Shown: one piece after another, positions 1 through 8,020 of the stretch
Numbering within the stretch: the stretch's first letter is position 1
Layout of the letters: each line of letters starts with the position of its first letter
Source: Bin5 sp009843665
GTDB lineage: Bacteria; Chloroflexota; Anaerolineae; Caldilineales; Caldilineaceae
DNA: 64,000 nt
Direction of reading: 5' to 3'
NCBI GenBank assembly: GCA_965220285.1
Contig: OZ244818.1
Span: forward strand, 1,674,001-1,738,000
Made by a program: the position numbers and the translations under genes
Notes under the pieces: generated by a model
What the model saw: only the letters and a program-made list of their open reading frames with translations
The model's database searches: none
What the model was told of the DNA's origin: nothing

Positions 1-699
1 CTTGTCGAGCCCGACCCAGCGTCCGGCGCGCAGGTCACTGCCGGGTTGGACGGCCTGGGTGCAGGGCCAGCAGCCAATGCTGGGGTAGTTACGTTCGTGC
101 AGTTCGTTGTAAGGGACGTCGTGGGTATGGATGTAGGCCCAGACGTCGGCTTCGGTCCATTTTACCAGGGGAGAGATCTTTACGACACTATACTTGTCGT
201 TCCAGCGCAGGACGGGTGTTCCGGCGCGGGTGGGCGACTGGTCACGGCGAAGTGCCGATACCCAGGCGGTGCTGCCCAACAAGGCCTTTCCCATGGGCAC
301 GACTTTGCGGATGCTGCAGCACTGGTCGGGGTTGCTGCGGTAGAGGTCGGGGCCGTGGGTCCGCTCCTGTTCTGAGACGCTCATTTCGGAGGTGACGCGG
401 CGGAAGGGACGGTTGTAGTGCCGCTGGGCACGTTCTATAAGGGCGAGGGTTTCGGGGAAGAAGTAGTCGGTGTCGATGTAGAAGATGTCTACATCGGGAT
501 TGATGCGCATGGCGATGTCGATCAGCGCCATGCCGCTGGCGCCGAAGGCTGATCCGATGGAAAAGCCTTCACCGAACTGTTCTATCGCCCACTCCAGGAT
601 CTCTTCTGCGGAATACTCTTCCAGGCGACGGTTAAAGTGGTTGATAGAGTCCGGTTGCCAGGTATCAAACGAGAGTGTTTCCTGCACGAAAGCAATCAC
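1..699 (-). CDS. cysH: Phosphoadenylyl/adenylyl-sulfate reductase CysH, partial
   Basis: Assimilatory sulfate reduction: reduces APS or PAPS to sulfite in the cytoplasm. The 233 visible residues read without interruption to the left edge; the C-terminus, including the catalytic Cys of the usual ECGLH motif, lies outside. Seen: PP-loop-like stretch (SIGSAFGASG, about 47-56), the Cys pair CC at 127-128, RRDQSPTRA at 151-159, WTEADVWAYI at 181-190 and CWPC at 210-213. CC plus CxxC is the four-Cys set that binds a [4Fe-4S] cluster in APS-reductase-type CysH (family knowledge). The GTG start at 699 follows a GAGG ribosome site 7 bases upstream and an in-frame TGA just before it. Confidence 0.9.
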   Translation of the reverse strand, partial: MIAFVQETLSFDTWQPDSINHFNRRLEEYSAEEILEWAIEQFGEGFSIGSAFGASGMALIDIAMRINPDVDIFYIDTDYFFPETLALIERAQRHYNRPFRRVTSEMSVSEQERTHGPDLYRSNPDQCCSIRKVVPMGKALLGSTAWVSALRRDQSPTRAGTPVLRWNDKYSVVKISPLVKWTEADVWAYIHTHDVPYNELHERNYPSIGCWPCTQAVQPGSDLRAGRWVGLDK

Positions 700-1702
700 A
701 GTTTGTTCCTCAATATTTCATCCAATCCACAGCCACGATGACGATCTGTTTGCGGTGCCTGCGCAACGGCAAAGGGTTCGCGCATAAGGTCGGCACGCCA
801 CGGCAATGGGGCTACGGATATGGGATTGATTCAGTTGTGAAGAAAAGTTAGCGGGCGCTCATCGCGGTGAGGTGCGTCTAGAGTTTGGTAGCCCTGTCCA
901 CGCAGGGTTGACGCACGATTCTGTTGGATGAGCCTGTCAGGGAATTAGCTACAACAACAGGAGGAGGTGGTACACAAGCAGCTAGAGGAGGAGGAGATGA
1001 CAATCTTGTCGGAGTGGGACAGATGGGATTGTCTGCCGGGCGAGGCCACCCGACTGGGTTGGTCATACGTTTGGATACGCATTTCCTTGTGCTCCTTCTC
1101 AGCCTGATATGAAGCGCCGGCGATGCCATAGTGCGGGCTCCGCCCAACCGCTTCGCCCCACTTTTGTGAGGTTGGAGAACAGTATACACAAGGTTGAGGG
1201 GTGTGTCAATATCGAAAAAAGCTTGATCTGGCCAAGTTGTCCGAAGCCGGATTTGCAGGAAGTTGGGAGTAATGGGCGCTCGTGGGCAGTTCGTATGAGC
1301 TTGGTACAAGAGACTGTGAGTGTCTTCGAGCATTCACGTGTGTGGGACGGTTGTCTGGTGCTTGATGCAGGGCTCTTTGGAGCCTGTCAGGATGACAGTC
1401 GCGCAGGGAAACCGGTGAGGGCTCGTATGAACGTTGTACGAGAGATCACGAGTGTTTACGCAGGTTTGCGAGAGCCGGGCGGACGTATGAAGAGGCGTTC
1501 GCCCGTTGCTGAGTTTCCGAACTGTTGGAGTCAGCAACGGGCGAATCGGGGGATTGCCGATGAAGGCGATTGGGAGGTCCCTGGCCACTGAATGTCAATC
1601 TCGATATTGAGGCTGGTTTCGAAGCCGAAATGTCTGGGGCGCATCCGGGTTGTACAGGGCGGAGTTCAGGCTGACAGACAGTTTGGAAAGCTTGGGGCGT
1701 AG
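700..1702. other. Gene-poor stretch upstream of cysH
   Basis: No convincing coding region. It holds a degenerate array of short related words (cTCGTATGA, TGTACGAGAGA, CACGAGTGTTTACG) around 1270-1460, which resembles the array at 14890-14990, and a strong inverted repeat at 1498-1545. Open frames here have low-complexity, non-protein-like translations. Confidence 0.5.
1498..1545. other. 15-bp perfect inverted repeat (stem-loop)
   Basis: Arms TTCGCCCGTTGCTGA (1498-1512) and its exact reverse complement (1531-1545) flank an 18-base loop. No T-run follows on either strand, so it is not a standard intrinsic terminator. It could be a mobile-element footprint or an RNA structure. Confidence 0.6.
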
Positions 1703-2017
1703 TCATTGGCCGGTGGGGGGCGGCGGCAGGTGATCGAAGAAGAGTATGTCGCGCAGGCAGTTACCACTGGGCTGGGGGGCAGTTCGCTTGTCGTCCTGAG
1801 TAGGCCAACCGTGCCACCAGACCGCGATGTTCTGGTCCGGCTGGTGAGGCTGGAAGGTACACGGGTAATCGGCAAATCGCGATTCCGAATAGGGGCAGGG
1901 ATAGAGAATCGGTTCAATGCCGACAAAGAGGACGTAGGTGAAGTATTTCCGACCGAGGAATCCGCCGAAAGCAGTGCTGAGGAGCACTGTTGCCAGCAGG
2001 ATGCTGAGTCTTGTCAT
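1703..2017 (-). CDS. Small exported/membrane-anchored protein with YPC motif
   Basis: 104 residues, function unknown. An N-terminal hydrophobic segment (LSILLATVLLSTAFGGF, about 4-20) suggests a signal peptide or membrane anchor. It is paralogous to the next gene upstream (2014-2332): both carry an aromatic-rich stretch followed by YPC, a variable Trp-containing middle, and a C-rich end of the form C.(R/V)(D)(I/F)L(F/Y).(D)(H/P)LPP. The ATG overlaps the stop of the upstream paralogue by four bases (ATGA), so the two were one transcription unit. That unit is now cut off from its original promoter by IS66 copy 1. Confidence 0.6.
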   Translation of the reverse strand: MTRLSILLATVLLSTAFGGFLGRKYFTYVLFVGIEPILYPCPYSESRFADYPCTFQPHQPDQNIAVWWHGWPTQDDKRTAPQPSGNCLRDILFFDHLPPPPTGQ

Positions 2018-2332
2018 TGCTGTCCGCTCCTCAGCGTTCCCGGGGGCAGCGGGTCATGGTATAGGAAGTCGAGGACGCAGCTTCTCTGCGGCTGGTAGCG
2101 AATATGGGTGGGGTCGATGGACGGCCAGGCATAGTACCAATGTGCACCTTCGGATACGGGTTGGTCCGTGTATTCCCAACAGTTGCCTGAGGTCTCTGAA
2201 TCCTGGCAGGGGTAGACGAAGGGTTCCCGGGTGGTGAAATAGATGTAGTTGAGGTAGTAACTTGCAACACTGCTGATGCTCGTGCATCCGATGACAAGCG
2301 CTGCGAGCAGGCTGGCGAATTTTACTTTGGCC
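2014..2332 (-). pseudogene. Small exported protein gene split at codon 4 by IS66
   Basis: Paralogue of the 1703-2017 gene (about 106 residues before interruption). The coding body starts abruptly at the IS66 left end. On the far side of the IS the reverse strand reads AAGGGGG, then ATGGCCAAAG at 3953-3944. Removing the IS and one copy of the 8-bp target duplication restores ATG GCC AAA GTA AAA TTC, i.e. MAKVKFASLLAALVIGC, a good signal peptide with a lipobox-like Cys. The insertion therefore separates the ribosome site and first codons from the body. The frame stays open into the IS, so an artificial N-terminus could still be translated from an ATG at 2436. Confidence 0.7.
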
Positions 2333-3943
2333 GTAACTACTAAGCCTGTGTACCGAAAAAGAGCCAATGTGCGATTGCTCTTGGATGATGTAAAGTAAGA
2401 AACATGAGCAAACTGGAACAGCTGGACCGAGAGCAACTAGAGCGAATAGACCGAGAAAGCCTGATAGAGCTGGTTTTGGTTCTGCAGCAGCGATTTGGGG
2501 CGCAACAGGAATGGAGCCAGCAATTGCAGCAGCAGGTGGCAGTGCAGCAGGAGTCGGTCCAGCAATTGCAGCAGCAGGTGGCAGTGCAACAGGAGTTGGT
2601 CCAAGCGTTGCAGGATCAACTGGCGAAAGACAGTCACAACAGTGGCAAGCCGCCGAGCAGCGATGGTCTGAAGAAAGGCAGGCGCAAGAGTCTGCGTCGC
2701 GCTGGGCAACGGCCGCGCGGTGGACAACGGGGGCACAAGGGACGCACGTTGATGCAGGTGGCTGAACCGGACCATGTCATCTTGCATAAGCTGGCGGATT
2801 GCCCGCACTGCCAGACAAAACTGGAGGCGGAGACTGTCGAGAGGCATGAGAAACGGCAGGTATTCGACATTCCACCCGCCAGAATCGAAGTGACAGAGCA
2901 TCAGGCAGAAGTCAAGCAGTGTCCTGGCTGTGGTGCGTGCGTAAAGGGAGCGTTTCCCGCCAACGTGAGTCAACCGACCCAGTATGGTCTGCGTCTGAAG
3001 GCGTTCGCCTGCTATCTCTACGGCCAACAGTTCATCCCTTTCGCTCGCATCAGAGAGTTGCTGACTGCCCTCTACGGGGATGCACCTTCGGAGCCTGCGA
3101 TACTCGCCGCCACGCGCCAACTTGCCAGGCACACACAGGGGAGCCTGGCTCAGATTCGCCAACAACTGATTGCTGCGCCTGTCGTCCATTTCGATGAGAG
3201 CGGCTTGCGTGTCGCAGAGCGGTTGCGGTGGTTGCACGTGGCCAGCACAGAAAAACTGACCCACTACCACGTGCATGACAAACGCGGACAAATCGGCATG
3301 CGAGCCGGAGACATCCTGCCGCATTACAAGGGCGTTGCTCTGCATGATTACTGGCGCTCCTACCTCAAGTTCAGCGACTGTCAGCATAGCTTCTGCAACG
3401 TCCATCATCTGCGCGACCTCTGCTTTATCGTTGAACAGTACGACCAGGCATGGGCGGCAAAGATGAAGCGCTTGTTGTGCGACATCAAAGAGGAAGTCGC
3501 ATCTATCCTCGCACAACACACTGCCTTGCCGCGAGACCGCCTGGCTTACTACGAGGCCGAGTACGATGCGCTCATTGCCCAGGGTTTTGCCGACAACCCC
3601 TCCCCGCCAAAGACAAAACCCAGACCGATCGGACGACCCAAACAGTCGCCAGCCAAAAACCTGCTTGACCGCTTGCACAAACACAAGGCCGGCGTCCTGG
3701 CCTTCATGTATGACTTCCGCATCCCTTTTGACAACAACCTCGTCGAACGCGATGTGCGCATGATAAAGGTCCAACAGAAGGTCTCCGGCTGCTTTCGTAC
3801 CGAAGACGGGGCCCACATCTTCTGTGCGATTCGTTCCTACATCTCTACTGCTCGTAAACACGGCCTCAACGCCATCGATGCCATCCACAACGCCTTTCTT
3901 GACCAACCCTTCATCCCTGATACCTCTCAGGCTTAGTAGTTAC
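2333..3943 (+). mobile_element. IS66-family insertion sequence, copy 1 (1611 bp)
   Basis: Terminal inverted repeats GTAACTACTAAGCCTG (left) and its reverse complement, with the right copy ending ...CTTAGTAGTTAC. Flanked by a perfect 8-bp target duplication CTTTGGCC (2325-2332 and 3944-3951); 8-bp duplications and GTAA termini are typical of IS66. Single transposase gene, no TnpA/TnpB accessory genes, as in the ISBst12-like subgroup. Nearly identical to copy 2 at 22491-24101 (same length, a handful of substitutions seen by eye). Confidence 0.95.
2404..3936 (+). CDS. tnpC: IS66-family transposase
   Basis: 510 residues, DDE transposase. N-terminal Gln-rich coiled coil (about 28-75) contains an in-frame tandem 14-residue repeat of the form QQLQQQVAVQQE(S/L)V. 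It is followed by a basic linker, a zinc-binding domain with CPHC (133-136) and CPGC (173-176), then the RNase-H-like core with probable D264 (VVHFDES), D315 (LHDYW) and E448 (NNLVERD). Starts at the ATG about 70 bases inside the left end. Appears intact and therefore possibly active; differs from copy 2 at residues 267 (Leu/Met) and 313 (Leu/Val). Confidence 0.95.
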   Translation: MSKLEQLDREQLERIDRESLIELVLVLQQRFGAQQEWSQQLQQQVAVQQESVQQLQQQVAVQQELVQALQDQLAKDSHNSGKPPSSDGLKKGRRKSLRRAGQRPRGGQRGHKGRTLMQVAEPDHVILHKLADCPHCQTKLEAETVERHEKRQVFDIPPARIEVTEHQAEVKQCPGCGACVKGAFPANVSQPTQYGLRLKAFACYLYGQQFIPFARIRELLTALYGDAPSEPAILAATRQLARHTQGSLAQIRQQLIAAPVVHFDESGLRVAERLRWLHVASTEKLTHYHVHDKRGQIGMRAGDILPHYKGVALHDYWRSYLKFSDCQHSFCNVHHLRDLCFIVEQYDQAWAAKMKRLLCDIKEEVASILAQHTALPRDRLAYYEAEYDALIAQGFADNPSPPKTKPRPIGRPKQSPAKNLLDRLHKHKAGVLAFMYDFRIPFDNNLVERDVRMIKVQQKVSGCFRTEDGAHIFCAIRSYISTARKHGLNAIDAIHNAFLDQPFIPDTSQA

Positions 3944-3964
3944 CTTTGGCCATTTTTCCCCCTT

Positions 3965-4017
3965 GTCTTGTGCGGGGTCGGGTCAGCGTCGGGACTGACC
4001 GTTTCCCCGCACAAGAC
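3965..4017. other. Large perfect stem-loop with nested stem
   Basis: Outer arms GTCTTGTGCGGGG (3965-3977) and exact complement (4005-4017); the loop contains a second pair GGTCAG/CTGACC. It sits just upstream of the original start of the IS-disrupted small gene on the reverse strand, so it would lie in its 5' leader or promoter region. No T-run. The rest of 3954-4292 has no coding signal. Confidence 0.6.
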
Positions 4018-4292
4018 GGGTTCGCCCACAGCTTTCTACACGGGATTCGGCCAGATCAGGAGTGGGTTTTGTGTAACTCACCCGAATCCGGCATTGCCAT
4101 AGTTTGGATGGAATTTGGATTCCGGTCCTCCCATGTGTGCTGCGGACAGGCATCAAGCTTAGCAGATTTGCGCGGTGGTTTCTCGAAAAAATGGACCGGT
4201 TTAGGGAACCTATACTTCCTATATTGGTGGTTGCGGTGTGGTGGGGCGGGTGATTGGGTTGTGAATTGAAGGATTTTGGGGAGGTTTGCTGG

Positions 4293-4493
4293 TCAGGAGA
4301 TGACGAGTTCGAGGGTTGTGAGGCTCAGGCTGGGGGATCGATTGGACAGATGGAGCATTTCGATACCGACGACCTGGTTGGACTCGTTGTAGTCGAGGAC
4401 GATGCCGGGCGCGACTTCTTCGGATTCGACGATGGTGGCGTCGTCGATGCGGAGGTAGAGAGCGTCGGCTTTTTTGTCGATGTGGAGTTTCAT
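4293..4493 (-). CDS. DUF2283 domain protein
   Basis: 66 residues, full length for the family, starting MKLHIDKKADALYLR. DUF2283 proteins are small, cytoplasmic and of uncertain role, often found in toxin-antitoxin-like or HEPN/DUF4258 neighbourhoods (family knowledge). The sequence is almost identical to the second half of the 5710-6072 protein, including the tail TLELVIS, so one arose from the other by duplication. Lies just downstream of the abiEi/abiEii remnant on the same strand. Confidence 0.8.
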   Translation of the reverse strand: MKLHIDKKADALYLRIDDATIVESEEVAPGIVLDYNESNQVVGIEMLHLSNRSPSLSLTTLELVIS

Positions 4494-4540
4494 GGTCGAT
4501 CAGGTTGTGCAGGCGGTGGGCGGCGAACTTAGCCTTCAAA

Positions 4541-4648
4541 CTATGTGCGCCTCCTGCGAGAGGCGCGGCGTCGCCAGTCCTGTTCGACAACGTCTTCACG
4601 CAGCACCCAGCGACGAACTCGGTCGTCGATATCTGCGCGGCCGATCAT
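4541..4648 (-). pseudogene. Truncated AbiEii-type toxin (first 35 codons)
   Basis: Begins with an ATG overlapping the abiEi stop as ATGA, the normal arrangement of AbiE pairs. The residues GRADIDDRVRRWVLREDVVEQDW match the family pattern for the AbiEii N-terminus (helix, then W.L.E.VVEKDY), and then the frame stops at TAG after 35 codons. The nucleotidyltransferase core (GSx10-like DxD) is missing. It would encode no active toxin. Confidence 0.65.
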
Positions 4649-5514
4649 ACGCCTTCTACCATCTCGGGAAGAAGCCTCGGTGTATTCACCCTCAGATTCC
4701 ATCGAGCTACAATCCGACCTGTCGCAGGTCCGCCAGGGTCGAGCTGGCTCAGGCCTTTGGAAATGCGGGTGCGACAGGCCTCGACGAAGGCAGCGTCAGT
4801 GAGTGTCGCTCTTTCGGCCAGATAACCTAGCCGTTTGAACACAGTTCCCCGACCTAGCCGATCGCCGTATTGCAGTAGTTTGGCTTGATCAGCGTGTTCG
4901 CTGTCGAAGTAAGCTTGTAAGACTTCGGAAGCGTGCAGCGCGCCGCCTGCTGCCGCCGGAACATCCAGGATGTCAATAATGGTACGATGTGGATCTGACA
5001 CGTTGACCGGCACCCTCTGGCGCCAGACTCGGCGCGTTCCGAACAAGGTGCGATTGGGCACGGTTCGGACGAGGAAGTCGGTTCCTTGTATTGTCTGTTG
5101 GGCTGGCTTGACCTTTCTTCCCACAACAACATAGATCACGCCAAAGATTTGGTCGGTTAAACCCCAGTGCTCAAGAGCGCTCCAGCCGCCGATATATCCT
5201 GGAGAAAAGAGTGTCGCCGCTACTATCCAGGGATCTTCTCGCCACTCTTTAGGCTCAGATGCTTCGAGGGGCACGCAGATATACCAGCCCTTACGGACAC
5301 GGGCAAGCCAGCCACTATTGGCGAGATTTGCAAGCAGACGACGTGTGTGACCGAGGTCTGTGCTGAGCACCGCAGCAGCTTGGGCAGCGTCAAACGGGCC
5401 GGAGAACGCCCGGTGGAGCGTCATGAGCTGCTCTCGGCGCCGTCCGGTCACGCCGGCGAAAGGATTATTCTCGGGATAGGTCGAAGTCGAGGATTCTTCA
5501 GAGATGCTCGTCAT
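4645..5514 (-). CDS. abiEi: AbiEi-type antitoxin / transcriptional regulator
   Basis: 289 residues. In type IV AbiE systems AbiEi neutralises the AbiEii nucleotidyltransferase toxin and represses the operon through an N-terminal winged helix. Seen: HTH-like segment about residues 28-70 (FDAAQAAAVLSTDLGHTRRLLANLANSGWL), then ARVRKGWYICVPLE, typical of the AbiEi N-domain, followed by the mixed alpha/beta domain with YIGGWSALEHWGL. Start ATG at 5514 lies only 9 bases after a TATACT box, so the message may be leaderless. The partner toxin directly downstream is truncated, making this an orphan antitoxin that may persist as a regulator or anti-addiction gene. Confidence 0.8.
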   Translation of the reverse strand: MTSISEESSTSTYPENNPFAGVTGRRREQLMTLHRAFSGPFDAAQAAAVLSTDLGHTRRLLANLANSGWLARVRKGWYICVPLEASEPKEWREDPWIVAATLFSPGYIGGWSALEHWGLTDQIFGVIYVVVGRKVKPAQQTIQGTDFLVRTVPNRTLFGTRRVWRQRVPVNVSDPHRTIIDILDVPAAAGGALHASEVLQAYFDSEHADQAKLLQYGDRLGRGTVFKRLGYLAERATLTDAAFVEACRTRISKGLSQLDPGGPATGRIVARWNLRVNTPRLLPEMVEGV

Positions 5515-5523
5515 AGAATACTC

Positions 5524-5541
5524 TCAGTATACCAGAAAGTA
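5524..5541 (-). promoter_or_regulatory. Directly repeated TATACT boxes before abiEi
   Basis: Reverse strand carries TATACT at 5541-5536 and again at 5529-5524, 12 bases apart, just before the abiEi ATG (5514). One is a plausible -10; the repetition could also be the AbiEi autoregulatory site, since AbiEi proteins bind repeats overlapping their promoter (family knowledge). Confidence 0.4.
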
Positions 5542-5709
5542 TATCCGAAGGCGTTTATTTCCATTGTCGTTGGGAATTGTCGACCTGCGATATATGTGAT
5601 TAGCGCTTCTTGCTTGGGCAGGTAATGGAAAATCGGGCTGTTATGGGGGGCGTGCGGCGTGCGCATGGCACGTTCTGGATTTTGGGACTCGCTGGCGTAG
5701 GATTTCGGG

Positions 5710-6072
5710 TCAGGAGATGACGAGTTCCAGGGTATTGAGGTTAAGGTTGGGGGATCGTTTGGACAGATGGAGCATTTCGACGCCGGTGATCTGGTTGGCT
5801 TCGTTGTAGTCGAGGACGATGCCAAGCGCGAACTCTTCGGATTCGACGATGGTGGAGTCGTCAAAGCGCAGGTAGAGTGCATCAGCTTCTTTGTCGATGA
5901 GGAGTTTCATGTTGTCCAAGCGCTGGGAGTCATCGAGGATTTCAATGCCGGCGAGGTGGTTGGCCGCGTCGTAGTCGAGGGCAATGCCGTCTTCGAGGTG
6001 TTTGGTGGTTACGGTGGTGTCTGTGAAGCGGATGTATAGGGCATCTACTTCGCGATCGTAGGTTATTTTCAT
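5710..6072 (-). CDS. Double DUF2283 protein
   Basis: 120 residues consisting of two DUF2283 units in one chain: unit 1 MKITYDREVDALYIRF... (1-53) and unit 2 MKLLIDKEADALYLRF... (55-120). Unit 2 begins with its own Met and is nearly identical to the stand-alone 4293-4493 protein, while unit 1 is more divergent. This looks like an in-frame fusion of two tandem genes. Role unknown. Same strand as abiEi, about 200 bases upstream of it, with a separate promoter region between. Confidence 0.8.
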   Translation of the reverse strand: MKITYDREVDALYIRFTDTTVTTKHLEDGIALDYDAANHLAGIEILDDSQRLDNMKLLIDKEADALYLRFDDSTIVESEEFALGIVLDYNEANQITGVEMLHLSKRSPNLNLNTLELVIS

Positions 6073-6128
6073 TGTAGACGGGGGGTCCAGGTCGAACGCG
6101 TGCAGGAATCGAGAGTTCGGCCAAGACT

Positions 6129-6359
6129 CTAGCTTTGATTATTTGCTCTTGACTTAGAGTAGGCTGAATTGTTGGGATTCATTTGATTTGCGCGGTTGTT
6201 TCGGGCTGCGGCATTTGCCGGATTGTTCGGATTCTTCTGGTTGGTATGGTGGTCTAGGTCACTGCCGCTTCTCTTAGGGCTTGCAAGTTCCTGAAAGACG
6301 ACTCCAACAATTGCCACAATCACGAATTTCGCCACTTTCACCAATAGAGATTTGACCAT
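6129..6359 (-). CDS. Small anchored protein with Asn-rich NPNN repeats
   Basis: 76 residues. The ATG at 6359 is chosen because AAGGAGGG precedes it by 6 bases; a longer upstream frame lacks this. N-terminal amphipathic/hydrophobic helix (VKSLLVKVAKFVIVAIVGVVF) could insert in the membrane; the tail is Asn-rich with two copies of NPNN-x-A (NPNNPANAAARNNRAN and NPNNSAYSKSRANN). Resembles a poorly characterised class of small bacterial proteins carrying NPNN.AY..SR motifs. Function unknown. Confidence 0.55.
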   Translation of the reverse strand: MVKSLLVKVAKFVIVAIVGVVFQELASPKRSGSDLDHHTNQKNPNNPANAAARNNRANQMNPNNSAYSKSRANNQS

Positions 6360-6774
6360 TTCGCCCTCCTTTTGTTCAAACTGCCACACACTGAAACCAT
6401 TTGCCCATACGAACGTTTTCCTTTCGTTCGGGGTTCCCGCTCAACTGCCTAAGCATCTTAAACAGAGAATCTGGTTAGTCAACATTATCAGACCGCGTGA
6501 CGAACACCAATAGGGCTTTCAGGCGGAGGTTTCACTTCAGATTGGCTTTGTGAATTAGCGCAGTCTGATAATTTTGTACAGAGATCAGGTGTTCTCTGTA
6601 CTGTGGCCACGAAGCTTTACCACATTCTGAGGAGTATATTGAAGCTATTCATCATCAGCGGATGGGGGCAGGGCACGCGTCGAACCAAATAGTATGATTC
6701 TACGGCCGCTTTGCTTGTGTTTGGACGGTGTGCTATCGTTGACGCCGAAATTCACCCACTGAAAGGATGATAAG
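6360..6774. other. Intergenic region between divergent genes
   Basis: 415 bases between the small leftward gene and the rightward DUF4432 gene. AT-richer than its surroundings. A weak promoter-like TTGCTT...CTATCGT occurs shortly before the 6775 start and GAAAGGATGATAAG supplies the ribosome site. No RNA gene recognised. Confidence 0.4.
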
Positions 6775-7845
6775 ATGACTACCCTTTTTGGACGCGAGTA
6801 TAGCCGGCGGGAGTTGTTGGATTTGGTTGGGGATATGTCGCAGTTGGCGGGGGCGCGGAAGGCTGAGCTGGTGGAGGGGATTGAGCGGGGGTCGGATCTG
6901 ATTGAGGTGTTTAATGCTTCGGGGCTGTGCTTTTCGGTGTTGCCGGGGCGGTCGCTGGATATTGCTTCGGCGCACTATAAGGGGATGTCGCTGTGTTTCC
7001 GCAGCAGTACGGGCGACGTGGGGCCGGCGTTTTATGAGCCAGAGGGGAATGGCTGGCTGCGGGGCTTTTTCGGCGGGCTCACTGTGAGCTGCGGGATGAC
7101 GTTTACGGGGCATCCGGAGGTGGACCCGGAGGAGGAGAACGAGGAACTGGGGCTGCACGGGCGGCTGGCGTTTTTGCCGGCGAAGAATGTGGTGGCGAAT
7201 GCGGGCTGGGAGGGCGAGCAGTATGTGGTGAGCGTGCATGGGAAGATGCGGGAGGCGGTGTTTTTCGGGACGAACCTGGAGCTGACGCGGGAGATTTCGA
7301 CGGTGCTGGGGGAGAAGTCGATCCACATTTACGACCGCATCGAGAATCTGAGCGTGGACCCGTCGCCGCTGATGTTTGTGTATCATTGCAATCCCGGGTT
7401 TCCGGTGCTGGACAGTGGGACGCGGCTGTTGATCAATAGCGAGAAGACGACGGAGTGGCTGGAGGACAAGGAGGTCGGGCCGGAGGTGTACCAGGTGGCG
7501 AAGCCGCCGCAGGAGGAGGCCCATGACGATGTGTTCGTGCACAGGCCGATCGCTGACGCAGATGGGAACGTGCATGTGGGGTTGGTCAATGATGGGTTGG
7601 GGCTGGGGCTGTACTGGAAGTTCCCGATTGCGGAGATCCCGCTGGTGAACCAGTGGCAGCATTTCCATCGCGGGACGTATGTTACGGGTGTGGAGCCGGG
7701 GAATGTGAGTATGCTGGGGCGGGCGTGGAATCGTAGGGAGGGGTATCTGACGCACATTCAGCCGGGCGAGGTGCGGGAGTTTCATTTGGAGATCGGCGTG
7801 CTGGATGGGGCGGAGGAGATTGGGGAGTTTGAAGGGCAGTTTTGA
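6775..7845 (+). CDS. DUF4432 family aldose 1-epimerase-like protein
   Basis: 356 residues, full length for DUF4432, a galactose-mutarotase-fold family thought to act on sugars. Seen: VLPGRSLDIASAHYKG (about 56-71), GGLTVSCGMTFTGHPEVD near 100-117, ELGLHGRLAFLPAKNV near 125-140 and a C-terminal WNRREGYLTHIQPGE. GLHGR and the Glu/His-rich strands are typical of the sugar-binding face of mutarotase-fold proteins. Cytoplasmic, no signal peptide. AGGATG precedes the start. Stands alone; probably part of carbohydrate metabolism served by the ABC importers in this region. Confidence 0.8.
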   Translation: MTTLFGREYSRRELLDLVGDMSQLAGARKAELVEGIERGSDLIEVFNASGLCFSVLPGRSLDIASAHYKGMSLCFRSSTGDVGPAFYEPEGNGWLRGFFGGLTVSCGMTFTGHPEVDPEEENEELGLHGRLAFLPAKNVVANAGWEGEQYVVSVHGKMREAVFFGTNLELTREISTVLGEKSIHIYDRIENLSVDPSPLMFVYHCNPGFPVLDSGTRLLINSEKTTEWLEDKEVGPEVYQVAKPPQEEAHDDVFVHRPIADADGNVHVGLVNDGLGLGLYWKFPIAEIPLVNQWQHFHRGTYVTGVEPGNVSMLGRAWNRREGYLTHIQPGEVREFHLEIGVLDGAEEIGEFEGQF

Positions 7846-7893
7846 GTTGTCAGTTTTTAGTTTTTAGTTGCTGTGAAGAGACATAGAGTACAC

Positions 7894-7920
7894 GGGGGCA
7901 GCCAGGAGGGTTGCCCCTAC
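7894..7920. repeat. Dispersed hairpin repeat (GTAGGGGC family)
   Basis: Arms GGGGCAGCC and GGTTGCCCC around AGGAG, ending CCCCTAC. One G-U pair keeps the stem, suggesting selection for structure. See the other copies at 7996, 12480, 17020, 17086, 21458, 26347, 26418, 52558 and 60692. Confidence 0.65.
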
Positions 7921-7995
7921 GTCATTTCGGTCGTAGTCAGCTCAGGTGGCGTCTGCTTGACGGGGGCGGCGGCAGGTAATCGTGAGAAACTGCGA

Positions 7996-8020
7996 GGGCA
8001 CGCACAAGAGGTGCCCCTAC
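7996..8020. repeat. Dispersed hairpin repeat overlapping an MFS stop codon
   Basis: GGGCACGC-ACAAG-AGGTGCCC followed by CTAC. On the reverse strand the TAG stop of the MFS gene (8017-8019) is part of this element, so the repeat supplies the end of that protein. Confidence 0.65.

Noticed and set aside
878..1591. Several overlapping frames of 60-160 codons in the region after cysH
   Set aside because: Mutually overlapping on both strands, non-protein-like composition, no ribosome sites.
2437..3906. 489-codon reverse-strand frame inside each IS66 copy
   Set aside because: Antisense of the transposase; present in both copies only because the IS is duplicated.
5511..5882. Reverse-strand 123-codon frame overlapping the DUF2283 gene
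   Set aside because: Out-of-frame shadow; Ser/Pro-rich and lacking a start signal.
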